A stretch of 64,000 nucleotides of DNA from Mycteria americana (lineage: Eukaryota; Chordata; Aves; Ciconiiformes; Ciconiidae). A program made the position numbers and the translations under genes. The notes beneath the pieces were generated by a model. That model saw nothing but the letters and a program-made list of their open reading frames with translations. It did no database searches and had not been told where the DNA came from. The DNA lies in assembly GCF_035582795.1 (NCBI RefSeq), contig NC_134366.1:149963519-150027518 (forward strand). Direction: 5' to 3'. Below, piece after piece: positions 38,650 to 50,420 of this stretch (positions are counted from its first letter, which is position 1; the number at the start of each line of letters is the position of its first letter).

Positions 38650-39250
38650 GCCTGACAATAACTGAGGCACCTACATCTTTCCCTTCCTCTATTCCTTTTA
38701 ATTCCTGGTTTATTGTAGGAATCCTCATTTGTTATCCCTGAAATCCTGAATTCCCACTTTTCATTCCACTTCTTTAAGTCCCATCTATTACCTGTGCCTT
38801 CAGAAGAGTCACCTCATTCCCCCCATCCAATATCCCATTCCAACCTGGCAATATTCTGGAGCTCTGTGTCGCAGCCAGACTTTTTTACGCCACTCCTGTG
38901 TTTTGTGTCAAGACCACTTATGAAGATATTAAAAAAAAAATCAGTTCTCAGTCTAATCTCTTAATTAGTGATTCATACTTTTCCATTACCTATTTCTTTT
39001 TCTTTCTCATTGCGATTTCTCATTGAGATCCCCTCTTCCCCATTTCAACAAATAATTCCCCTTGTGTCCTCCAATCAGTTGGTTCACTGAAGTCCAGACA
39101 GATGAGATCTGTGATCCGTAAAATTTCCATCATCTATATGATCAGCTCCTTACTAAAGAAAAATCTCTACATCTACCATTTTATCCCATTTTCCAGTTAC
39201 CTCTGTGCTTGTAAATACCTTTCCCTACAAAATGTATTTTAAATCGTGCA
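38650..39250 (-). mobile_element. Ancient CR1/L3-type LINE fragment, reverse-transcriptase region
   Basis: Read on the minus strand, the block follows the order of a CR1/L3-type LINE reverse transcriptase. GATCTCATCTGTCTGGACTT with CAGTGA after it (about 39080-39106) corresponds to the LDFSKAFD region. Near 38870-38935, TCATAAGTGGTCTTGACAC and then AAGTCTGGCTGCGACACAGA correspond to the 'NDL...KFADDTKL' region, followed by CCAGAATATTGCC. It is heavily mutated with stops and small deletions, so no protein is made. Boundaries are approximate. This is a match by eye to consensus from memory. Confidence 0.7.
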
Positions 39251-40834
39251 GAGCCTCCCAGAACTGGACTTCGTGGGGGTTAGGGAAATAGTCTGAGGAT
39301 TACCTAGGTGGTTCTCCTCTCTGCTCCCTTTTTAAATATAGGGCTTTCAGTCTCTTAATTCTCAAGCTGTCCACTGCTGTTCCTGATGTGAGGGATTTAC
39401 TACAACTCATCACTATCAAATCTTCACTTTCACAGAGCAGGTCTTCGAGGAAAACTTGAGCAGGCTGAGCTCTCTGCATATTGCTTCTCCCCTGATACAT
39501 CATGGTATTTGATGATAATGTGGGTGGCTAAATGATGCAAAAAGTGGATTGACTGAGCATCTTGGAGGGGATGTCTACACCCTGCAGAGAAAAGACAAGG
39601 CACAGAGCGGATGGGAAAGGGCATGGCTCTGTCAGGATGGCAGGGAGCCAGCCGAGAGGCTGCCCCAGGTCGCCTTCAAGCATCCACCGCTTCTGCTCGT
39701 CGTCCCGGGCTGAGCTGTGCTGGAGACTGCTGCGCCCGCTCCGCGCTGTCCCATGCAGCACATGGCCGTGGAGGGCAGAGACAAGCCCTGCGTCGCCGAA
39801 CGAGAGCAAGTCTGGCTCTGCCAGGGAGGAAATGAGTTCAGGCCTTAAAGACGAGAGTGGCAGGTCACTCTTCCTTTGTGGAAAGGAGCTTTGACGTGCA
39901 GCTATCTCTCTGTCCAATTAAGAGGCAAGGCTAATGAGGGCTGTCCTGCCGGAAGGCTGCTGGCCATCGCCTGAGCCGCTGCACAGCCCAGAAGCGCAGC
40001 TCTGGGCATGAACCCGATGGGACTTGGCTGACGTTCACCTAAACACCCTGCAAACCCCTCCGGAGTCAGCCTCTCCAGCAGAAGAGCTGGATCTTGACGT
40101 TGATTTCAAAGGGGGTTTGAATCATTTGCAATTTTGTATTACAGCCACGTTACGCTTGAAGGCAGAAGTGTCCACGAGGGTTGTTCAAATCCTATTTTTC
40201 TTCTGCAAACAAAGGAACCCTTGATACCAAATGAGTGACTGTATCCCCCAAGTATGCTGGCCTGTCTAAATATGGAGATATTAGTAGGCATTTATTTTCA
40301 TTGTCCGAAAAAGGAGGAATTACTCTTTCCATTTTTTTTTCTAAATTTTAATGGGGAAAGGAAAAAAAAGCCATTTGGACAAGGACACTTTTTTATTTTC
40401 CCAAGAAAAATTACTTCTCTGTGTGCAATACTGGCCTTGCTTCTGCAACAAAAATATTCTTTCAGGATATTTTGATTGTGTCCCTTGGGGGGACATCATC
40501 ATCAGCTGTTTTCCAGATGTTTTAGTCCTTCTTAATCATACTTTCTCCTAGCCGCGAGATCTGATTCAGAGCCGAAGAACGTCATCCCATCCGGCACAGC
40601 TCTTCTGAGTCCCCAGGAAGTGTTTGGTTTTTGTAGCTTACAGACACGAATTTAATTAAAAGATAAACTGAAATAAATCTATTTACAGTGTAGTTATACA
40701 CACAACACGCCATTGGCAGTCTAGAGCTACCAGCATTGCCACTAGGAGATACATGTTCAGGAGTTTATATCTCATGTATTTTATGCATCAGGTTGAACTT
40801 TATCACTCCGCCCCGGGGAATGCAGGGTGCCTTG
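39251..40834. other. Intergenic, no gene recognised
   Basis: GC-rich at 39.6-39.9 kb, AT-rich after 40.2 kb. No recognised exon or RNA gene. Confidence 0.6.
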
Positions 40835-41101
40835 CTATCCTGAATACTTGCTATCATCAGAAAATGTTCTCACCTTGCTGCCCACCTCTCTGTCTAGGTC
40901 ATTTACAAGTCTATCGGACAGCAGGTCCCAGCACAAATTGCAGAAGTCTCTCGATGACCTTCCTCTGTTGCAGAAAGTTACGTTTCGTTTCCTCTCTTGT
41001 AACCAAGCCTGCAGTTTCCCCAGGGCTCTGGTGAGGAGTTTTGTCAGAAGCCTTTGGTCAAGGAGCCCCAGCAAGGCAGTCTGATTCTCTGCATCTGCCA
41101 A
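40835..41101 (-). mobile_element. CR1 LINE reverse-transcriptase remnant, frame partly open
   Basis: The minus strand has an 88-codon open frame whose end reads LVNDLDREVGSKVRTFSDDS then KYSG. This matches the CR1 reverse-transcriptase palm segment NDLDEG...KFADDTKLGG, with the catalytic-type FADD box altered to FSDD. The middle (KLQAWLQERKRNV) corresponds to the NWL.GR.QRVVVNG stretch. The nucleotide order (AATGACCTAGACAGAGAGGT at 40882-40901) agrees. The usual sequence between the GPVLF and NDLD parts is shortened and altered. It is a dead fragment of an old element, truncated on both sides. Confidence 0.72.
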
Positions 41102-44100
41102 GAGTCAGTGCGCAGCCGTTCCTCCACCAGCTCCACGACGCAGGGATCTGCCTTTACCCCAAACACCGGTCTTTGCCTTTTAGACTGAAGTTCTCCATCA
41201 AAAAGACTGTTTTCCCCATTGCCCCACCCTCTGCAAAGTCATTTATTCCTGCACGTGATAGAGGTAAACTGCTCCTTAACCAAAACTGTACCCTCCGCGT
41301 TTATTTCCTATTGTATAATATTAACGACTTGTTGTATACTTCTGCTCTTAAAAGTAAATTGGCTGTGTATGTCTCAGGGAGTTTACACAGGGCCTTGTTC
41401 CGTGGGGCCCAAGCTGTGAATGACACCTCTGGGATCCCCCCGAAAGCCTAACGTGCAGATGACAGCCCTTCTGCGCAATTCGGAACGTCTGCTGCACACA
41501 TTGCCATCCTGACGTTTTCCTTGCTCCACTGAGGGATGTAGTCCTCAACTAGCAAAACAAAATGTAGGAGAATTTTTGAAAAATTAAGCTCTGACTATTT
41601 CTAGAAAAGCAGGTTGGGGATTTTTTGGAAAAGTATTTTTTTCCATTACTTTCTGTAAAAATGGAAATATTTTCTTTTCATCGTTCTTACATTATTCTTC
41701 CAGGAATTTTTGTTTTGAGGCATGTTGAGTTCAATGAATTCCTCTTGTTTTCATTCATAAAGGACCAAGTCCTACAAACACCTGAGCATGGCAGAGCTTT
41801 ATGGGGAGCGGACACATACAGCTTTGTACGCACTCTCACTCTCTGTTAGCTTCCTAGAAGCATATCAGCCAATATTTTTTTTCTTTCAGAAGGGAGGGGA
41901 AAAAAAAAGATCCTGTTTATGTGGACATTGAAAATAAATATTTTTTAAATGGATGCCAAATGTTAGGCTAACAACCTTGAGAGCTTGGCCACGCCTCCTA
42001 AAAAGACAGATGAAGGGAAAACTCTCTAAGAAGTTTCTCCATGCTTTACTCTGGATTTTTGCAGTCATCGGACTCCTGGGATTTGCAGTTTTGGAAAGAA
42101 GGATGTGGTGTGGCCCCTTGGCTTCACAGAGCCTGAGAGCGCACAAGGTGTCCTGTTGCCAGACTGAAGACAAGACCTACCACCTCCTTCCCACTCCCCC
42201 ATCCCCTCCGCTGGGCAGAGCACGGCAGAGCGATCACAAGTCAGGCTGAGGTCACGGTGCCACCAGCATCCTGGGATGAGCCGAGAAACCCTGGCGCCGA
42301 CCATAAGGACCTGCGTGCCTGGGCTGGGCAACTGGCTGGGAAACGTGGTCCTGCTGGGCCGGTCTCAGCTGATGCGGTTGCTCATGTTTCTCTTATTTTC
42401 CTCCGCCGTATGTAGACACGTGCCAATACCTTCCCAAGGCTCGTTACTAGCCTGTTCTGAGCACACACATTGTCAAGGTTTGTTTCATCCTCCCTGGCCA
42501 TCTCATTGTTTCTTTCTCTTCCAATACATGTTGCCAGCCAGCTGGGATAGCGGGTCTTATTTATGTGTCCATACCTCGGCATTTTGCTACTGCACTGGGG
42601 TTGTGACTCCATCCATTCTTGCCTTCCCCATGACAGGATCAGAAAGGAGAAAAGAGCCCAAACATCAAAATTCTCAAAAACATAAGGTAGAATAATTATT
42701 TTTCTGCCGTTTATTTTTGTCTCCAGTCTACCACTGCCGTGGGAGGAGAAGCCCACAGAAGTGGACAGCAGAGTAGGTGGATTATGCGAGCCTGTGCGCA
42801 GTTCCCGCCACCGCCGACCTACCTCCAGGGGCTGCAGAGTCCCGCAGAGTCGGGAGGGGAAGTTTTCCTGACGTGGGAATGCCTGAAATTGTTTGGGCAC
42901 CTGCTCACATACTTCCACAAGTCTTGGTTAGGGGGAGAAAGGACCACAAACCACAGGAAGAAAACATATACATTGGAACCTAAGAATTGCTGGGCTTTTT
43001 CTTTTTGCTTTTGCAAAGGAAGCAGATGCAGGTAAGTGAAGAAAGGAATGCAGTTTCTAATTTCTTGACATTTGATTATTCAAGTGCATAAGAGGTACAG
43101 CAAAAAACTAACCTGCAGCTTGGCAGAGTACAATACCATTATCCCATAGGAAGTATAGACCGTTTATTTTGGTGCTCTCTTTTTCTGATTTATAACTCCC
43201 ACGTAAACTCTGTGCAGACTTCACAGAGCAGGACTGTGGCAGGTTCAAGGATTAAGGTCTTTACTGTACAGTTACATTAAAACAAACCTCGTATTTGCCA
43301 GGGGCAGCCTCCAGTTTGTTTTCATAAAGAGGAAGTGCACTGAACTTCTTCATGGAGACTTCACTTATGATCTTCCTCATTTTATTTCCCCTTCATCTTA
43401 AAATAGACCTTTTAGGCTGAAAGTTGATGGTTCCACTTTGTACATGGAAAGCATAACAGAACAGTGTGAGATGAAGTGTTGGAGCTAGTCCAGAATGACG
43501 CAAGGAAGAAAACAGCTTCAGCTGCAAATGCTGAACCAGTCGGGATGTGAAAATCATTTCTCTCCTTCAAGCTGAAACAAAAATGTAACTGAAAATATAA
43601 TTTCTGGGCAGCATGAGCAATAGTCCCGGGATCAGTTGTAAAAAAAAGGAAATTGTTTAAATATATGAAGTTTGTGTTAGGACCTGTTGGAGGGCAGACA
43701 AGAAGAAATTATTTGCTAATTGTGCCATACATTGTAGAGGTTCTCCTCATTTATTCTAGTCACATACATACGCACTGATTCTTTTACTATGAAGAGTTAT
43801 TTAGCCCACAGAGAACCACATTTCAATGTGCATGCATTGTAAAACCACTATAGGAAGAGTGTTTAGTGAACAGTTAATTGCTTCCTTAAAAGGATAATAC
43901 AGTTAACAGTTGAGAGGATGTACAGCTAAATATGGCCCTTATAAAACTTAGCAGATTCCATTAAAAAACAGACGTGCAGGAAGTGTCTAGTTCCTATTAG
44001 AACTGATTGTACACAGTTGCATGGGAAGAAATAAATTTAGTGTACAGAATTTTACATCACATCCTTTGAAAGCACTGAAATTCTCTGGGGTCCACAAATC

Positions 44101-47100
44101 TGTGCATCTGGTCCACATACACATACATACACACACAATTAACTGGCGTGCAATTACTTTAAAGGAAAATGTGCATCTAAAAGTCAGAGCCTACACATCC
44201 TGAAGTGAATGGCAATGTCCTAATGACGGCAGCAGTCCTGGGCTTGGTTGCACCCGAATCTGTAAGTTAGGCTCTCCCTTTATTGATACTGCACTCACCC
44301 AAGGGGCTCCATGTCTGTGCAAAGGAGGGGGAAATCCATTCCTGTAATTTCTGTGTTAGAAAAGTCATTCCATTCTCTTCTTTGATCTAATTTTCTATTC
44401 TGGAAATTAAAAGACAGCTAATGCTAAAATTTCCTTCATTAGATCGATCATTTATTATGAACAGCAACTATGCATTCAGTCTCACTCAAGTTAACCGATT
44501 TTATGGGATTCTGCATGTTTATTTTCAAGGTATTTTCATGAAAAAGATCTGGAGCCAGAATCATCTAGCATTGAAAGGTGGCTGTTCACAGGAGCCTGAA
44601 AAACCTTTCTCAACTGTATTTGAAATGATTTTTTAATTCATTTGCAAGGACATTGGAGAATCAATTTGCCTCTAGCCATAGTCCTGACGCCAGCGGGTAA
44701 AGCCAAAGAAATGACCCAGAGAGCATCAAGACAAATCCCTGATGAAATTCCAGGCAAAATTGCCTACCAGAGCCTAAAGAACTGGACTCAGAGGATGTTC
44801 ATGGACCCAGACCCAAGCTTTTTATTCCCCAGAGAAGACTCACTTCCCATTGACACCCAGTGAAGCTTCAAGCCTGTGCTGTGAGGATGCCCCAGCTGGG
44901 TTCAGGACCTTAGGAGGAGGGAGGTTTCAGGAATTTTGGGCTGCCTGCGGACAGTGCGGGCTCTCACCTTTGAGCGGTCGCTTGGGCTGCTCTGCGGTCC
45001 ACAGTGGGGACAAAAGTCACGCGGGGCTTTCTTGCTCCTCATGCTGCCCTGCGGCCTGGGAGCTGAGGAGTCAACAAGGAAAGGAATATTTAAAACCAAA
45101 TATCCTTGGAAACTCTTACTCTACAGCACCCCAAAATAATGATGGGGTGCCCAGTCCATCATAAAGAGAGAGGTTAAAAATTCAGATTGACAGAAGAAAG
45201 CAGCAGCCATCGTACCATGGAAAAGTCCTTCTTTGGCAGGTTGATAACAATGTATCTCCGGTAGTGACTTTTTTTTCATATTCTAAGAAGAAAATTAAAC
45301 CAGTGTGGCAGACCCATCTGGCCTCGCGATACCAGTAAGCAAGAGGGCAATGAAGAGTATCACTATTGCGAAGAAGCAGGTTTAAAAAATGAAAAGAAGA
45401 GGACTTTTTCATTGTGAGGTCTGGGTTTTATGTTGTATTTTTATTACTACAGATGGTTTTGTGTGGAATATGATGGCTATCCCGCTGTGTTGGAAGAATT
45501 ATGTTCAATTTAAAAGCCTGAATTTCCAGTCTACAGGTTTTGTAGGAAATAAACAAACAGTTTCACACAGGAAATGAGCAGAAGTCTCTCTGCGGCACAC
45601 AGCATTTGCAAATCATTGATTTGTCATCTGATATTTAATGCCTTGCATCGAGAATATGGAGACAAAAAGTGAAATTGAGTGAAGGACAGTGTCCAGCACC
45701 TGCTACCAGGGCAGAATTAGTCTTGGCTCTGACCAAAGCCATGCCTTGGCAGTTCCACAGCCCATTAGCCAGCATACGAGGTTGTTTCCACTGGCATGTG
45801 CTGGCTTTGGTACAGGCCTGCACAGCAAAGCCTCCATCCATGGCACTAGCAGGCATTTCTTTAAAATGATGTTACTTCAAAGCTCTGGGAGCACGCTATG
45901 TTACGAGAATTCAAAGCAGCAGCAGAACATTATTGAACAGCATGACTAACTCATTGCTATTATTTACCATGTGGTAAATGTTAAATATTATTAATAAATA
46001 TTATGATTTACTATGGATTTCAAGAGCCCCTGAGAACCACAGGAAAAGAGCTGCAGCAAGTTTTTTGATGTTCTTCCTAACTGTTTCCTTACAAAGCCTA
46101 AACAATTCTCCTGTTTAATACTACCCAAGCAACGGAAGTGTTCAGTAACAGAAATATGTATCATTTTGTACAGTCTTGCTTAGAGGATTCCTCAGTTGAA
46201 TTTATCAGGTGAGGACAGGATATTGCCACGTTAAAAGTATGACTTCCCTACATCAGCTAATCCGTGTTGCTTCTTGGGACATCAGTAGATTGGAAAGACA
46301 TTTTAGTTTTACCCATTAACAGCAGCATCAAGCTTTTAATGAGCAAGCTTGTCTTCAGAAACAGCACCAACAACCAGCTTGCTAAGAGCCTGTGCAAAAT
46401 GAGTGGAGTGCCCAGCATCTCTTGTCACATCCCTTTTCCAACTCTGTTGAAGTGCTTGGGCTAACAGCCGCTCTACCTGTGGCTTTTGCATAGTTTGTCC
46501 TGAGTTGGAGTGATACATTTATGTATTTACGTATATAAAAACATAGGCAGGTTGCAGAGGTGTTGCTTAGAAACCTCTTTTAGCAACAGAATCGGCAGAG
46601 ATCTGCTTCTGCTGAGTCTGAGTCATAACTACTAAACAAGGGCTAACATGAGCTGCTGCACAAGACAGCAACTAGCTCTGGCATGACTCTTGTGGGGCTG
46701 CCACCAACCTCTTCCTTGCCCTTTCCAGCCTAACCAAAAGGCCGCTAGCATTGCTGTTAGCACAACAGAAGTCCTAGTACGTATGAAAAACCTTATCATT
46801 TGCCATATTTGCCCAAGATGTCAGTGCAGGCTCAGGAGTTTCTTGCCTCTTCCTGCCCAACATCGGCATTTCTGGTGTGATTCAGGCTGCTGGCCCAAGG
46901 GCAAGCAGCAGCTGCCCCAGTCCCGCAGCAGCGTTGCTGCCATCTGCAGTCCTCTGTCGTGGCTTGGACCTGCGAGGTTTCCCCGGTGTCGTCGGGGATG
47001 GAGTTCATCAGCTCAGTTCTGTAACGTCACCTAGCATCATGTTCCCAGGCACAAGGACACCAGCGGGCACAGCTGTCTCTGAAGCCTTCTCAGGCAGAGT

Positions 47101-49444
47101 GGCTGTCTCAGCAGCATTTCCTTCCCCTCTCAGGGTCTGGAGAAGTTGACACTTTGCCCACCCAAGGTGACATCCTCATACAGTCTGAGCAAGGTCTCCC
47201 AAGCACTTTCTCCATCTTCAGTGCAGGAGATATCCATCTTCTTTCCAGCTGACGGTTTGTTCATTCTGTCTTGCATCATTCTCTGCTGCTTCAAGCCAGC
47301 AGCCCTCTGAGCGGATACACGACAGCCACCCTCCAGGCTCATGTCATGCTCTTCACAATGCCCTTGACCTGTGGAGAACCTGTTGTGTCCCTTCTGTTTC
47401 CTGCAGCTCCGTGTAGGGCAATGTGGCTTTTCCCAGCATGTACCATTTGGTGCCGTTTGTGTGCAGTCCCAGTTCGGGCTCCCCAGACTTTTCTGCCTGA
47501 TGCCTCTTTTCTGACAGCCGTGGGGGTGCCTGCTCTGGCTGCAGGACCGGGACAATGCCTGTCCTCTGTAAAGTTCTGCATTGAATGATTTCCTTTGCCT
47601 GTCACAGGTCAAACCTGGGGCTTCCAGCTCCCTGCTACAAATGTCTTCAAGACACAGGTCCTCTCAGTAAAGGTGAAGACCAGAAAAAGCCGGGAGAGGT
47701 AGGATTTATCTTTATAGCAAGGACTGAAGAAAGAAATTATAGTTGTCAGAGCTGAAGTGGCTTTTTCTCACAGCCATTTTTATACACTAACGCAGTGACG
47801 TGTTGAGACTCGTGTAGTTACACCGCTACACTATTGCTTTAACGCCACCAAAAACCCATCAGCCCACGGTCTTTGTAGCAGTGGTGGGTCAGGGTGAGGG
47901 TCAGTCCTTCAGGAGATGCTTCAGGAGCTGAGGGAGGCAGCCTGGCAACTCACATCATCTCTTAAGAGCAAACCCTTGGGCTGACTGCCTGAATGACCCT
48001 TAGGCGAGGTTTAGGATGACCCAAGTGATGTAATCCTAGGAAAATCTCAAGTATATCTTCAGGGGAAGGGTATTCTCCAGCAGCCCCAGCAGACAGTGTG
48101 GGTGCCCATCCCTCTCCCAGACTAATCCACCAAGATTTTCCCAAATCCCCCCACAATTCACCTGGACACTGAGGCCACTACCATCTATCTTTAGCATGCC
48201 ACCACTGTTAGCAGGCCTTTTTACCTATGGAGATGGGCTATACCTTCTCAGTTATTGATTTGGCAAAGCTGTAGGACCACAAAACACCTTCTAGAGGGCT
48301 GTTTTCCTAAGAAAGGCTCCAGCAAAGGAAGGATGCAGCCAGGCCTCGGCCAGGCTCAGGACACCTATGCCTGGCTGGGAGGTGCTAGGTGGTAGGCTGG
48401 CCTGGGAGATCACACAGAGGGCTTGTAATCGTGCCTGTGACCTCTTTGGAACCAGCCACAGCGGGTGAAGGTGTTGACTAAAGCGGTTATTGCAAAGCCA
48501 ACATAAAGCAAGCTGCCCATCTGAGAACACCTGTGAAATGGGATGAGGAGTAGAAGGTGCTGGCCACTGGTGGTCTGTACAGCAGAGGCTGTCCCAGCAG
48601 CCCAGGCTCTGGGGCTTGGCTAAGGAGAGGCTGGTACTGCACCAGAGCCTTGCTCTGTTCCCTGAGGAGCTCCAGGAGGAGGATGAGAGGAGCAATGTCT
48701 GAGGTCTCCCCCAGAGACATTGTCCAAGGGCCAGCCCTACATGCCACCATGAGTCTCCACTGGCAGTTTAGTTGAGAAGGTGGTTGGAAACATGGTGCAG
48801 CAATAGACCCTGACTCTGATGGCAGATATGTTGACTGTGCATAAAGTGAGGTCACCTCTTCTGTCTTCATTTTACTTTTATATTCACTCTTTCTTGCTTA
48901 TAATCCCTGAATAGAGCCAGCCTTTGCTAGACTGAGAATATAAACACATCTTTTTATGCATATAAATTCAAGGCCAAAGCACATGGCCATGAAATTGGAG
49001 ACAAACAGGACAAACCATCACAAGCAAAGAGGTGGGACCCCCCACTCAACTCCTCAGAGGCCACTGGCTCCCAAGGGGACTAGCCGAGAGGGAGGTGGCA
49101 CGTCCCTCCAGCCACCCTCCGGATGTGCCCCAGGGCCAGCAGCAGTGTCAGTCCTCACCCCAGGCTGGCCAGGGCTCCTGCCTTTGCAGCAGCTGGCCGG
49201 CCTCCGTGTCCTCAGCCCCGTGTGCCCGGCTCCTTGCACCCGAGCGCGGGCAGCAGGAGCAGCACTTCACCTTCACACTTCAGAGCCCGAGCACGCACGG
49301 GGTGTCGAGGGTCTCCCTCAGGGGACCCCTAACGACATTAATGGGTGCCTCCAAGTGCAAAATAGCTGCAGCAATGCAAATTGGAGGGGGATCAGCCACT
49401 CGGGTGCTGCCCCTGCACCTCCGCGGCTTGTCACCCACACCGAG
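41102..49444. other. Intergenic, no gene recognised
   Basis: No recognisable exon, RNA gene or clear mobile element. Contains a short CA-rich stretch at 44117-44139 and an 8-bp palindrome at 45962-45979. Open frames up to 178 codons (42382-42918 minus) and 160 codons (47130-47612 minus) show no family I know. GC-rich blocks at 46.8-47.6 and 48.3-48.8 kb could be unrecognised old repeats. Confidence 0.55.
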
Positions 49445-49520
49445 TCATAGAATCATAGAATGCCTTGGATGGGAAGGGACCTTTACAGGCCATCTAGTCC
49501 AAGCCCCTGCAAGAGCCCCC
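49445..49520 (-). mobile_element. CR1 LINE 3' end, minus orientation
   Basis: TCATAGAATCATAGAATGCC at 49445 is the reverse of the CR1 tail, followed by GGATGGGAAGGGACCTTTAC and CATCTAGTCCAAGCCCCTGC. Similarity fades after about 49515, so it is a very short 5'-truncated copy. Confidence 0.92.
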
Positions 49521-49959
49521 AGGGAGCACGTCAGGTGCAGTCCTGGCTAATGACTGGTGACATCTGCGCTTAACACTGGTCAAGCCCTAGCCCTGCCTTT
49601 CTCAAAACAGGCTTAATAATTATTAACTTCAGGCTGGATGAGGAGAAAACAAACATTAACTAATAACCTTGATTTCCTAGTATACACAAAACCAGTGTTT
49701 CTTTTTTAATGTTGGCTCCGCTTGACTTTCTATTTGCCTGGGAAATGCCGATCTGACGCTTTGCCCCCCCCTTCCTGCAGTTTTATATGGAGGGAAGGAC
49801 AGAAAATCTGGAGTGATGAATCAATGATGCAAAGTGAAGTCGGAGATGTGCCCAAGTCAGCGGGTACACGGCTGCACTGACAGAACCAGGGCTTCTTTTC
49901 TTCCCCTTACCTTATGAAGTAATTTGCCATCATGTCAGTTCAATTGTAACTAAACCGGC
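49521..49959. other. Intergenic, nothing recognised
   Basis: No gene or repeat seen. Confidence 0.6.
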
Positions 49960-50420
49960 TTCTTTTCTTCCTTTTTTTTTTTTATGATGCACTCTGCAGT
50001 GCTTCGCGTAGCCTGCGGGTCTTGAATGGCATGTAAATGGATATTGCCCTGCAAGCTGCATTCTGCCATACAATCACCATCGTCTCCGAAGTCTAAAAAG
50101 CCAGAGCATGATGTGAATTATAGGCTTTTCTTCTCCATGTGGGGCTCACAGCTTATAGTCCTAAATTACATTTTGTCAGCCTGTTAACAAAGCAAGATAG
50201 AAGACCATTAAAAATAAGCTGCCGTTATGTAATTGTTCATGAGTGTCTAAATATTAATGTCAGGACTCTGCATAATGGCAGTGCTCTAAATAATCCTTTT
50301 TAGCCTTTGTAGTTTAATCTTTATTCATATTTTATCCATTAGTTACCTTTAAATAGCATGGTCCTTTTGATAAGTAAGAGGCTGTGAATAACATTCACTG
50401 AAATTTCAACATTCTTGTCT
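49960..50420. promoter_or_regulatory. Candidate conserved non-coding element (strongest-looking)
   Basis: Repeat-free, AT-rich block with dense factor-like motifs: CATGTAAATGG near 50031 (octamer/forkhead-like), TTATGTAATTGTTCATGAG near 50225, CTAAATATTAATGTC, and ACCTTTAAATAGC near 50345. No splice-bounded open frame. It has the texture of vertebrate developmental enhancers. The claim rests on look alone, with no alignment made. Confidence 0.35.

Noticed and set aside
42382..42918. 178-codon minus-strand frame
   Set aside because: No family resemblance, overlaps comparable frames on the other strand, no supporting signals.
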